From an uncultured Lachnospiraceae bacterium (GTDB lineage: Bacteria > Bacillota > Clostridia > Lachnospirales > Lachnospiraceae): DNA of 8,400 nucleotides. The translations under genes were made by a program, and so were the position numbers. Position 1 is the first letter of the stretch. Every line of letters starts with the position of its first letter. Positions 1 to 6,258 of this stretch are shown one piece after another. The notes below the pieces were generated by a model. It was given only the letters and a program-made list of their open reading frames with translations, ran no database searches and was not told where the DNA came from. The DNA lies in the NCBI GenBank assembly GCA_902782655.1, contig CACZNY010000348.1:1-8400 (forward strand), in the 5' to 3' direction.

Positions 1-543
1 CTTTGCGGTATCTATTATACAAAGCTCCTTCCCGTCCTCTTCACTGTCATGGATCCCCAGCACCTCTATCTGCGGATGCTCCTTTTCCCAGAAGCCGAGA
101 CAGTTTTCTATGCCCTTTGATCCGCGGTCAAGGGCATGGTTTGTCGCAGCAAGCACCACATCAAAGCCGGCCTCCGCCTCTGCGTCCCCTACTTCCCACG
201 GTGAATTAAAGGAAGGATATCCGGAGTATTTGAGTTCCTCCCCGCCCAGTATGGTCTCCTGATTTATGATCGCTATATCCGCGTTCTCAATCCCGCTTTT
301 TACGTGTTTGAAAATGGGCTTGAAATCATAGCTTCCGTCACTCTTAAGCCCTGACTTTATGACCTTGTCATGCATCAGCATGTCTCCGCCCATGACTATG
401 GTGATCTCTTCACCGGAGGCTTCGCCGGCATATGCATATGCGGGGCCAAAGGAACGGGCTGCAAAAAAAAGCAGAAAAAGTATCCGTAATACTCTCCTCC
501 CCTTCACCTTCTCATGTCCTTTTTCCGGCCGGTAACCCAACAT
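1..543 (-). CDS. CapA-family secreted protein (metallophosphatase-like), C-terminus outside window
   Basis: The first 181 residues are visible and the gene runs off the left edge. Residues 1-39 look like a signal peptide: a basic stretch (KVKGRRVLR), a hydrophobic core (ILFLLFFAA) and a likely cleavage after AYAYA at 35-39, so the protein is probably exported. CapA-type motifs follow: GGDMLMHD at 52-59, NQE at 94-96, FNSP at 112-115 and ATNHALDRG at 133-141. These match the PGA_cap domain, related to calcineurin-like metallophosphatases. The family is named for B. anthracis poly-gamma-glutamate capsule CapA, but most clostridial members are uncharacterised, so a capsule role is not implied. 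The ATG at 541-543 has AGGGAGG seven bases upstream; a GTG at codon 13 is a weaker alternative that would give a more compact signal peptide. It is divergent from the 830-1180 gene and unrelated to the fab operon beyond it. Confidence 0.85.
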   Translation of the reverse strand, partial: MLGYRPEKGHEKVKGRRVLRILFLLFFAARSFGPAYAYAGEASGEEITIVMGGDMLMHDKVIKSGLKSDGSYDFKPIFKHVKSGIENADIAIINQETILGGEELKYSGYPSFNSPWEVGDAEAEAGFDVVLAATNHALDRGSKGIENCLGFWEKEHPQIEVLGIHDSEEDGKELCIIDTAK

Positions 544-550
544 CCATGAT

Positions 551-557
551 CCTCCCT
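551..557 (-). promoter_or_regulatory. Ribosome binding site of the CapA-family gene
   Basis: AGGGAGG on the minus strand lies seven bases before the ATG at 541-543. An overlapping ATG four bases further upstream (545-547) is out of frame and soon reaches a stop, so this site supports the 543 start. Confidence 0.7.
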
Positions 558-559
558 GC

Positions 560-579
560 TTTAATCCGTCTGATACGGC
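560..579 (-). repeat. Leader motif copy 1 (upstream of the CapA-family gene)
   Basis: On the minus strand this reads GCCGTATCAGACGGATTAAA. It matches 18 of 20 bases of the sequence at 4984-5003 in front of fabZ, in the same orientation relative to the downstream gene. It contains the short inverted repeat CCGT-ATCAG-ACGG. Its function is unknown; it could be a regulator site, a small RNA element or coincidence. Confidence 0.4.
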
Positions 580-606
580 ATATCTTATGCTTACACCTTC
601 CTGATG

Positions 607-637
607 ATTGTATCACAGATTATTCTTCAGGCCGCAA
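607..637 (-). promoter_or_regulatory. Candidate promoter of the CapA-family gene
   Basis: On the minus strand, TACAAT (607-612) matches five of six bases of a sigma-A -10 box. A poor -35 candidate, TTGCGG (632-637), lies 19 bases away, which is longer than the ideal spacing. The predicted transcript would have a leader of about 57 bases. This is only a weak call. Confidence 0.3.
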
Positions 638-687
638 AAAGTCTTATTTTGCCTTCAGACTGCAGCAGAATGCCTCATATATAAATA

Positions 688-716
688 TTCTCCTGCTGTT
701 CTTCTCATGATATAAT
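688..716 (+). promoter_or_regulatory. Extended -10 promoter for the 116-residue gene
   Basis: A perfect TATAAT at 711-716 is preceded by TGA at 708-710, giving the extended -10 form TGnTATAAT. The -35 region at 17-base spacing (688-693, TTCTCC) is poor, which is common for extended -10 promoters. Transcription should start near 723, leaving a leader of roughly 107 bases before the ATG at 830. Confidence 0.65.
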
Positions 717-726
717 AGGAGATTAT

Positions 727-740
727 AGTCAGGACTGACT
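727..740 (+). repeat. Inverted repeat just after the predicted transcription start
   Basis: AGTCA-GGAC-TGACT is a perfect 5-base inverted repeat with a 4-base centre, a few bases downstream of the expected start site. It could be an operator half-site pair or a small 5' hairpin in the mRNA. Confidence 0.35.
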
Positions 741-754
741 GATCCCGGACTTTT

Positions 755-766
755 CCCGGAAGCGGG
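755..766 (+). other. Short GC hairpin in the leader of the 116-residue gene
   Basis: CCCG-GAAG-CGGG can form a 4-bp GC stem with a GAAG loop, followed by TTTGGTTT. The stem is too short and the T-run too broken for a confident terminator. It may simply be a leader structure. Confidence 0.25.
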
Positions 767-814
767 TTTGGTTTACATAAGGTTAGGCTTCGCCATCTGA
801 CGGCAATGCATTAA

Positions 815-822
815 AAGGAGGT
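815..822 (+). promoter_or_regulatory. Strong ribosome binding site of the 116-residue gene
   Basis: AAGGAGGT is complementary to the 16S rRNA 3' end over eight bases and lies seven bases before the ATG at 830. It fixes the start and indicates efficient translation. Confidence 0.85.
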
Positions 823-829
823 AAAATCT

Positions 830-1180
830 ATGCAGCTGGCTGATATCTCACACAAATTTGAGGAAAAGATCGCAGACACAAAGGAGCTTGAGCATCTTCT
901 GGACTTAAACATGATGCTGAATATCTATGAGCATGACAGGATCGTTTACATACAGCTTGCTCATTCAAACGGAACGGGAACCGTGGTTTCCAGATCACCT
1001 CTTGAGTTTGACAGGGAATATAATCATATCGCCCAGTCCGTCTATGACAAGGAGCTGAAGTGTGTCACCGTCAATGACGATTCCTACGATACCGATGACA
1101 GGGTTTCGGTAAAGGAGCTGATCCAGCTTCTGAAAGCCGAGCTGAATGACCGCGTCCGCAATTATACCGGTAAAGTCTGA
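830..1180 (+). CDS. Small acidic protein of unknown function (116 aa)
   Basis: I do not recognise this protein. It has no signal peptide, membrane segment or cysteine cluster (a single Cys in KCVTV), so it is probably cytosolic and soluble. Residues 1-35 are charged and likely helical. A strand-rich middle follows: IVYIQLAH at about 38-45, then GTGTVVSR near 48-55. An Asp-rich loop (VNDDSYDTDDR) sits before a final amphipathic helix, VKELIQLLKAELNDRV. This suggests a small helix-strand-helix fold that may dimerise. Support for its reality is strong: an extended -10 promoter, a near-perfect Shine-Dalgarno sequence, and a convergent terminator just downstream. It is monocistronic and convergent with the fab operon, so its location does not link it functionally to fatty acid synthesis. 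Function is unknown. Confidence 0.8.
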   Translation: MQLADISHKFEEKIADTKELEHLLDLNMMLNIYEHDRIVYIQLAHSNGTGTVVSRSPLEFDREYNHIAQSVYDKELKCVTVNDDSYDTDDRVSVKELIQLLKAELNDRVRNYTGKV

Positions 1181-1205
1181 GGAGGATCTGAAACGCAGCT
1201 GAGAA

Positions 1206-1235
1206 AACCGGACAGGGGTTCTCCCCTGCCCGGTT
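1206..1235. terminator. Bidirectional intrinsic terminator between convergent genes
   Basis: Two 13-base arms (1206-1218 and 1223-1235) pair with one A/C mismatch around a TTCT loop: AACCGG then CAGGGG against CCCCTG then CCGGTT. On the minus strand the stem is followed by TTTTCTC, a usable U-tract, so it best serves as the end of the fab operon about 40 bases after fabT. In the plus direction the following sequence is AAGCTTTG, so termination of the 116-residue gene is likely but weaker. Confidence 0.8.
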
Positions 1236-1274
1236 AAGCTTTGCCGTGCTTTGATCTTCATGCCGGGGAGCCGA

Positions 1275-1730
1275 TCAGGCTTTCCCTGACTGCTCGAAAA
1301 AAACCTCCAGCTTGCCAAGACAGCTGATGAGAGCCTTCATCTCATCCTCCTCCAGCCCCCTCACCGCAGCCTTTATCATTTCCTTATGGAAATCCCTGTG
1401 ATGGAAAAAAGCCTTTCTGCCCTTCTCCGTAAGAGTCACATATACCACCCTCTTATCCTCGGTAGAACGTTCTCTTTTTATATAGCCCTTCTTCTCAAGA
1501 CTGTTCATGTTCACGGTAAGGGTTCCCACGGTCACCATCCTCTTTGCAGCTATCGAGGACATATTCTGCGGCTCGTCCACACCGATGGCATCTATGATGT
1601 GCATGTCATTGTTGGAGATATCCATGAAATCCCCGGTGATGACAGCCCTGGATTCCGTTTCCAGCACCTTATTGAAAAGATTCACCAGCAGTCTGTTCAG
1701 CTGGCTTGTATTATTGCTTTTATCCCTCAT
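1275..1730 (-). CDS. fabT: FabT-like MarR-family repressor of fatty acid synthesis
   Basis: This 151-residue protein has MarR winged-helix architecture and closely resembles streptococcal FabT. Shared stretches include LFNKVLE near the N-terminus, DISNNDMHIIDAIG at 37-50, the recognition-helix region VTVGTLTVNMNSLEKKGYI at about 66-84 and the wing RSTEDKRVVYVTLTEKG at about 88-104. Streptococcal FabT represses fab genes, with long-chain acyl-ACP as corepressor; the same role here is inferred from similarity and operon membership. It is the last gene of the operon, five bases after fabH, and lacks a convincing Shine-Dalgarno sequence, so its translation probably depends on ribosomes leaving fabH. 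In streptococci fabT is instead near the front of the cluster. No streptococcal-type FabT palindrome was found in the window; the operon promoter lies beyond the right edge. Confidence 0.88.
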   Translation of the reverse strand: MRDKSNNTSQLNRLLVNLFNKVLETESRAVITGDFMDISNNDMHIIDAIGVDEPQNMSSIAAKRMVTVGTLTVNMNSLEKKGYIKRERSTEDKRVVYVTLTEKGRKAFFHHRDFHKEMIKAAVRGLEEDEMKALISCLGKLEVFFEQSGKA

Positions 1731-1735
1731 ATTGA

Positions 1736-2713
1736 TTACCAGATCAAGGCGCAGGCTCCGAAGGTCATGCCGGCTCCGAAGCCTGAAAGCATCAGCTTCT
1801 GCCCTTTTTGTATTTTCCCTTCCCTGTTAAGCTCGTCAAGCAGGATCGGTATGGAAGCCGAGGAAGTATTCCCCGTTTTTTCCATGTTCATCGGGAATTT
1901 TTTTATATCCTGCTTAAGGGTCTTCGCTATGGACTCGATTATCCTGCTGTTTGCCTGATGAAGCAGATACATATCGATATCCTCCGGCTGAAGTCCTGCC
2001 ATATCCAGAGCCTTTCTTATGCATATGGGAACCTGCCGGACGGCGAACTTGAATACCTCTCCGCCATTCATATGCACCAACAGGTCTTCACTGTTTATCT
2101 CAGGCTCTGTCTCTCCCTTTACGACCCTGCCTCTGCAATAGAGCATTTTCCCTGCCATTCCGTTGCTGCCCTGGGACATGCCTATTATCCCGGATCCGTC
2201 ACCTTCCTCTGTCTTTTCCACATAGACCGCTCCCGAGCCGTCTCCGAAAAGCACGCAGGTACCGCGGTCCGTCCAGTCGATTATCTCCGACAGCACCTCG
2301 GATCCCACCACCAGCGCATTATTGCAGGCTCCGGATTCGATATAATGATGAGCGGTATTGAGAGCGAATAAGAATCCTCCGCAGGCCGCATTGATATCAA
2401 AGGCTATGGCATCCTTTGCTCCGAGGATATTCTGCACACGGCAGGCCGCGCAGGGCAGGAGCATCTCTGTCGTGCAGGTAGCCACGATAATAAGCTCTAC
2501 CTCCTCTGCCTTTTTTCCTGCTTTTTCAAGAGCTCTTCTGCAGGCCGCAGAAGCCAGCGACGGCACCGTTTCCTTCTGTCCTATGTGCCTTTCACTCATC
2601 CCGGTACGCTGCCTGATCCACTCATCCGAGGTATCCACCATCTTTTCCAGATCAAAATTCGTCAGTATCTTTTCCGGAAGCGCGCTCCCGGTTCCACGTA
2701 TAGCTACACCCAT
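1736..2713 (-). CDS. fabH: Beta-ketoacyl-ACP synthase III (FabH)
   Basis: FabH starts fatty acid synthesis by condensing an acyl-CoA primer with malonyl-ACP. At 325 residues the protein is full length. The thiolase-fold catalytic triad is intact: Cys111 in NAACGGF, His252 in LLHQANSR and Asn282 in GNTSSAS. Other hallmarks are DEWIRQRTGM (30-39) and the C-terminal GFGAGMTFG (311-319), where many relatives have W for the last F. The ATG has GAGGTGA immediately upstream. It follows accDA by 19 bases and precedes fabT by five. Its primer preference (acetyl-CoA or branched acyl-CoA) cannot be read from the sequence. Placement near the end of the operon, after the acc genes, differs from the streptococcal order, where fabH is near the front. 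Confidence 0.96.
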   Translation of the reverse strand: MGVAIRGTGSALPEKILTNFDLEKMVDTSDEWIRQRTGMSERHIGQKETVPSLASAACRRALEKAGKKAEEVELIIVATCTTEMLLPCAACRVQNILGAKDAIAFDINAACGGFLFALNTAHHYIESGACNNALVVGSEVLSEIIDWTDRGTCVLFGDGSGAVYVEKTEEGDGSGIIGMSQGSNGMAGKMLYCRGRVVKGETEPEINSEDLLVHMNGGEVFKFAVRQVPICIRKALDMAGLQPEDIDMYLLHQANSRIIESIAKTLKQDIKKFPMNMEKTGNTSSASIPILLDELNREGKIQKGQKLMLSGFGAGMTFGACALIW

Positions 2714-2729
2714 TTTCTCACCTCATAAA

Positions 2730-2742
2730 GGCTTAATAAGCC
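2730..2742. repeat. 13-base palindrome spanning the accDA stop codon
   Basis: On the minus strand GGCTTA-T-TAAGCC is a perfect inverted repeat with a one-base centre. It overlaps the accDA TAA and the start of the 19-base gap before fabH. As RNA it could form only a short stem with a UAUUA loop followed by a few U residues; as DNA it could be an operator. It may be chance. Confidence 0.3.
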
Positions 2743-4508
2743 CTGAACCTTTTATATCTTTCCTCAGCTATCATTTCAGGCTCCATACCGTCATATTTCT
2801 TAAGGAAATGCTTTATCCCCTCCTTCAGATATACTCCGATAGCCTGCTTCGTATCCTTGTCTGCGCCGCCGTATTCCGGCACTATCTTATCTATCACCTT
2901 AAGGCGCTTCAGGTCCTGAGCAGTAATGTTCATGACCTCGCTTGCCTCCTTCGCTCTTCCGGCATCCTTCCAGAGTATGGAAGCAAAGCCCTCCGGCGAA
3001 AGGATGGAATAGGTGGCGTTTTCAAGCATCCAAACCTCATTGCCGACTGCCGTGGCAAGAGCTCCGCCGCTGCCGCCCTCGCCTATAAGGATGCAGAGCA
3101 CCGGCACCTTAAGAGCCGACATCTCCATCAGGCTCCTTGCTATCGCCTCTCCCTGTCCTCTCTTCTCCGCTTCAGCTCCGCAGAAGGCTCCGGCCGTATT
3201 TACGAAGCTTATGATTGGTCGGTTGAATTTTTCCGCCTGCTTCATGAGCCTTAAGGCCTTCCTGTAGCCCTCGGGCATGGGCATGCCGAAATTCCTCTCC
3301 ACGCACTCCTGCGCGCTGCTTCCCTTGATATCAGCTATCACCGTCACCGGCTGGCTGTCAATGAATCCTACGCCTCCGACTATGGCACCGTCATCACCGT
3401 AGCACCTGTCGCCGTGAGCCTCCACGAAGATGTCGAAGATCGTATCCATGTAATCAAAGGCTGAAGGTCTTTCTATATTTCTGACCCCCTTCACCTTCTC
3501 CCAGGCGGACTTCTTCTTTCCGATGCTGATATTTATCCCCGTAAGACCTCCGAGGATTTCCCCCAGACCCTTTTCATCGAAATCCGACCAGGATTTCTTT
3601 CCCGTATTCTGATGGGACTTGATCAGGAAATAGAGGAATTTTTTCTGTACCCGCCTCTGGACTATGCCGTCAAGGAAGCCATGCTCCAGAAGAAACTCCG
3701 CCGTCTGGAAGCCTTCCGGCAGGTCCTCTCCGGTCGTCTGCTTTATCACCCTTGCCCCCGCGAAGCCTATCAGGGCTCCGGGCTCCGCTATTATCACATC
3801 GCCCAGCATTGCAAAGCTTGCCGTCACGCCTCCTGTCGTCGGATCCGTGAGAATGGTACAGTACAAAAGTCCCGCGTCCCCGTGTTTCTTTATCGCAGCG
3901 GAGGTCTTTGCCATCTGCATCAGCGATATCATGCCCTCCTGCATCCTGGCTCCCCCGGAGCAGCAGAAGATGAATACCGGAAGCCTCTCACTCGTGGCCC
4001 TTTCGATGGCAGAGGTCACCTTCTCGCCGATCACATGCCCCATGCTTGCCATCATGAAACGGGAATCACAGACACCGACTACGGCTTCCTCCCCGAAGAT
4101 CCTGCATTTTCCTACTGTGAAGCCCTCCTCCAGTCCGGTCTTTTCCCTGACCTCTGCGAGCTTTTCCGGATACCCCTCGTAGTTCAGCGGATTGCTTAAG
4201 GGCATTGTCCTGTTCCACTCCTCGAAGGTACCGGGATCGGCTATCATGCGTATGCGGTTATTTGTCCTTACCCTGAAGTAAGCACCGCATTCATAGCAGA
4301 TATACTTATGTGTTATTACCCTTTGCTTATCAAGATTTCTTCCGCATTTCGGACATTTGACCGTCTCGGGATCGCGAAGAGCATCCCCTGCCGTCCTATG
4401 CTTTGCAGCAGCCGTATGAAGCTGCTCCTTCGCCTGAGCGGCGGAAGGCTCTCCCGTCAGCCTGCGCCGTATGTAGGCCATGTCGATTTTTTTCAGTAAA
4501 CCGCTCAC
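2733..4508 (-). CDS. accDA: Fused acetyl-CoA carboxylase carboxyltransferase, beta (AccD) plus alpha (AccA)
   Basis: This single 591-residue protein carries both carboxyltransferase subunits, which are usually separate. They transfer the carboxyl group from carboxybiotin on BCCP to acetyl-CoA, making malonyl-CoA. The AccD half (about 1-300) has a zinc ribbon (Cys52, Cys55, Cys71, Cys74), SGGARMQEG at 184-192 and DPTTGGV at 222-228. A linker of about 40 residues leads to the AccA half (about 335-591), with [16 protein letters not shown] at 407-422, NTAGAFCG at 437-444, [10 protein letters not shown] at 475-484 and the family-typical ending ERYKRFRAY. The AccA half lacks the long N-terminal helices of E. 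coli AccA, as is usual in Gram-positive forms. The start is GTG, preceded by GGGGGTGA and 18 bases after fabZ. The zinc ribbon starts about 25 residues later than in E. coli AccD. No stop or frame change separates the halves. Confidence 0.93.
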   Translation of the reverse strand: MSGLLKKIDMAYIRRRLTGEPSAAQAKEQLHTAAAKHRTAGDALRDPETVKCPKCGRNLDKQRVITHKYICYECGAYFRVRTNNRIRMIADPGTFEEWNRTMPLSNPLNYEGYPEKLAEVREKTGLEEGFTVGKCRIFGEEAVVGVCDSRFMMASMGHVIGEKVTSAIERATSERLPVFIFCCSGGARMQEGMISLMQMAKTSAAIKKHGDAGLLYCTILTDPTTGGVTASFAMLGDVIIAEPGALIGFAGARVIKQTTGEDLPEGFQTAEFLLEHGFLDGIVQRRVQKKFLYFLIKSHQNTGKKSWSDFDEKGLGEILGGLTGINISIGKKKSAWEKVKGVRNIERPSAFDYMDTIFDIFVEAHGDRCYGDDGAIVGGVGFIDSQPVTVIADIKGSSAQECVERNFGMPMPEGYRKALRLMKQAEKFNRPIISFVNTAGAFCGAEAEKRGQGEAIARSLMEMSALKVPVLCILIGEGGSGGALATAVGNEVWMLENATYSILSPEGFASILWKDAGRAKEASEVMNITAQDLKRLKVIDKIVPEYGGADKDTKQAIGVYLKEGIKHFLKKYDGMEPEMIAEERYKRFRAY

Positions 4509-4526
4509 CTTATGATCACCCCCGGT

Positions 4527-4958
4527 TCAGTCGCCTACGGCAAAGGTAAGCTCAGCTCTTGCCGCAAGCTTTCCATCCACATAAGCAGCTGCCTTGCCGG
4601 TACCTATGGGTCCCTTGCATTTATCTATGACCGTCTCGATGGTGAGCACATCACCGGGCACCACCTTCTGCTTGAATCTCGCCTTGTCTATCCCCGCAAA
4701 ATAAGCGGTCTTCCCCCGCCATTCCGGCAGATCCAGGAAGGCCACCGCTCCGACCTGCGCCATGGCTTCAATGATCAGCACTCCGGGCATCACGGGATTT
4801 CCCGGAAAATGCCCCGCAAAATAAGGCTCGTTGAAGCTTACACATTTCTTTCCGACCGCCCTCACACCGGGCTCCAGCTCCTCTATGGTATCTATCAGCA
4901 GGAAAGGAGAACGGTGGGGTATCCTTTCCATTATTTCTTTGGTTCCAAGTATCGACAT
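4527..4958 (-). CDS. fabZ: 3-hydroxyacyl-ACP dehydratase (FabZ)
   Basis: FabZ removes water from 3-hydroxyacyl-ACP to give trans-2-enoyl-ACP in each elongation cycle. The 143-residue protein has the hot-dog-fold hallmarks: [11 protein letters not shown] at 13-23, catalytic His50 in [15 protein letters not shown] and catalytic Glu64 in IIEAMAQ. Its length and the [10 protein letters not shown] motif fit FabZ rather than the isomerising FabA. The ATG at 4956-4958 has GAGGAT a few bases upstream. The 61-base gap from fabF is the longest inside the operon and holds a hairpin and a repeated motif. In streptococci accB precedes fabZ and accC follows it; here fabF precedes it and accDA follows, with no room for either missing gene. 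Confidence 0.96.
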   Translation of the reverse strand: MSILGTKEIMERIPHRSPFLLIDTIEELEPGVRAVGKKCVSFNEPYFAGHFPGNPVMPGVLIIEAMAQVGAVAFLDLPEWRGKTAYFAGIDKARFKQKVVPGDVLTIETVIDKCKGPIGTGKAAAYVDGKLAARAELTFAVGD

Positions 4959-4983
4959 TATCTATCCTCACTCCCGCATATTA

Positions 4984-5003
4984 TTTTATCCGTCTGATCC
5001 GGC
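4984..5003 (-). repeat. Leader motif copy 2 (upstream of fabZ)
   Basis: The minus strand reads GCCGGATCAGACGGATAAAA. It matches the CapA-gene leader at 560-579 at 18 of 20 bases, and both copies precede minus-strand genes (25 bases before the start here, 16 for the CapA-family gene). It overlaps the 3' arm of the adjacent hairpin. Confidence 0.4.
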
Positions 5004-5019
5004 GCCGAATGCACCCGGA
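4998..5019 (-). other. Intercistronic hairpin directly after the fabF stop codon
   Basis: Reading the minus strand, TCC-(G)-GGTGC pairs with GCGCC-GGA around an ATTCG loop. This gives an 8-bp stem with one bulged G and one G-U pair, and the hairpin starts on the base after the fabF TAA. No T-run follows, so it is not an intrinsic terminator. It could stabilise or delimit the upstream fabKDGF message, or mark an RNA processing point. Confidence 0.45.
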
Positions 5020-6258
5020 TTATTCTTCAAATGCTCCTGCCACAAGACAGGCATTATGTCCTCCGAAGCCCAGGGAATCAGAAAGGGCGTATTTCACTTC
5101 CGTATCCACGCTCTCCCTGCAGTAATCAAGATCCATCTCCTCCTCGGTTTCCTGAAGACCCACTGTCCTGTGAATAAAGCCATCCTGTATCTCCTTCACG
5201 CAGGTGATGAATTCCACTGCTCCTGCCGCACCTAAAAGATGCCCTGTCATTGACTTCGTGGAATTTATCTTTATATCATAGGCATGCTCCTTAAAGGCAA
5301 GCTTTATCGCCCTGGTCTCGAAGAGATCGTTAGCCTTTGTAGCAGTGCCGTGTGCATTGATATAGGTTATATCCTCCATCTGAAGTCCGGCATCCTCCAC
5401 CGCATTCTTCATTGCTTCAGCAGCCCCGCTTCCATCATCAACGGGAGAGGTTATATGATAGGCGTCGGCCGAGCATCCGTATCCCTTTACTTCGGCGTAT
5501 ATCTGCGCTCCCCTCTTCCTTGCATGTGAAAGCTCCTCCAGCACCACGATACCGGCTCCTTCTCCCATTACGAAGCCGCTCCTGTCCTTGTCAAACGGGA
5601 TCGAGCATCTTGAAGGATCCTCCACCGCGCTCAGTGCCGTAAGGGAGGTAAAGCCCGCTATCCCCATGGGACAGACAGCCGCCTCGCAGCCTCCTGCCAC
5701 CATCACATCTGCTTCACCGTACTGTATGGATCTGAAGGCCTCTCCTATGGAGTTGGTCCCTGTGGCGCAGGCCGTCACTACATCTATATTCTTTCCCCTC
5801 AGACCGTAGATTATGCTCACGTTACCGGACGCCATATTGGATATCATCAAAGGCACGAATAAGGGAGCGACCTTGCCCTTGCCGTACTCCAAAAGTCTGG
5901 AATGCTCTCTCTCAAAGGCCTGAAGGCTTCCCACGCCGCTGCCTATGGAGCAGCCGATCCTGAAGGGATCCTCAGTGCTCATATCAAGATTCGCATCCTC
6001 TAAGGCCTCCTTTGCCGCAGCCACGGCAAACTGTGAGAATCTCTCCATCCTTCTCGCGGTCTTCTTATCCATGAAAAGCTCGGGATCGAAATCCTTAACC
6101 TCCGCAGCAAGCTTCACCTTAAAGTCCGCTGTATCAAAGGCCGTGATCGGAGCGAAGCCGATCTTCCCCTCCTTTACAGCGCTCCAGTATTCCTTCACTC
6201 CGATACCGATGGGCGTCACAGCGCCCATGCCGGTGACCACTACTCTTCTTTCACTCAT
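5020..6258 (-). CDS. fabF: Beta-ketoacyl-ACP synthase II (FabF)
   Basis: FabF is the elongating condensing enzyme, extending acyl-ACP by two carbons from malonyl-ACP with loss of CO2. The protein has 412 residues, the normal length. The Cys-His-His triad is intact: Cys164 in VTACATGTN, His303 in NAHGTATKAND and His340 in KSMTGHLLGAAG. The GFGG loop at 397-400 (SLGFGGHN), which gates the acyl pocket, is also present. The ATG overlaps the fabG stop in an ATGA arrangement, and GGAGGG lies eight bases upstream inside fabG, so the two are translationally coupled. Only one elongating synthase is seen and no FabB; how unsaturated chains are made cannot be judged from this window. Confidence 0.97.
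   Translation of the reverse strand: MSERRVVVTGMGAVTPIGIGVKEYWSAVKEGKIGFAPITAFDTADFKVKLAAEVKDFDPELFMDKKTARRMERFSQFAVAAAKEALEDANLDMSTEDPFRIGCSIGSGVGSLQAFEREHSRLLEYGKGKVAPLFVPLMISNMASGNVSIIYGLRGKNIDVVTACATGTNSIGEAFRSIQYGEADVMVAGGCEAAVCPMGIAGFTSLTALSAVEDPSRCSIPFDKDRSGFVMGEGAGIVVLEELSHARKRGAQIYAEVKGYGCSADAYHITSPVDDGSGAAEAMKNAVEDAGLQMEDITYINAHGTATKANDLFETRAIKLAFKEHAYDIKINSTKSMTGHLLGAAGAVEFITCVKEIQDGFIHRTVGLQETEEEMDLDYCRESVDTEVKYALSDSLGFGGHNACLVAGAFEE

Noticed and set aside
428..439. Short repeat CATATGCATATG near the start of the CapA-family gene.
   Set aside because: It encodes the AYAYA signal-peptide cleavage region and needs no other explanation.
432..710. Plus-strand open frame of 92 codons across the CapA-gene start and the intergenic region.
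   Set aside because: It lies antisense to the signal peptide region of the CapA-family gene, has no ribosome binding site and gives a low-complexity product with no family resemblance.
792..804. Possible third copy of the leader motif, GCCATCTGACGGC, before the 116-residue gene.
   Set aside because: It needs a two-base gap and a mismatch to align and matches equally poorly in both orientations, so it is not counted as a copy.
1181..1205. GGAGGATCTG right after the 116-residue gene, looking like a ribosome binding site for a second gene.
   Set aside because: No start codon follows at suitable distance and the terminator hairpin begins at 1206.
3170..3205. AccA half has NTAGAFCG where E. coli has DTPGAYPG, suggesting an altered active site.
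   Set aside because: Gram-positive AccA proteins, including the streptococcal one, commonly have NTAGA at this position, so this is normal family variation.
3480..3500. Internal GTG (codon 339 of accDA) that might start a separate AccA.
   Set aside because: There is no properly spaced ribosome binding site, and the preceding residues continue naturally into the AccA domain.
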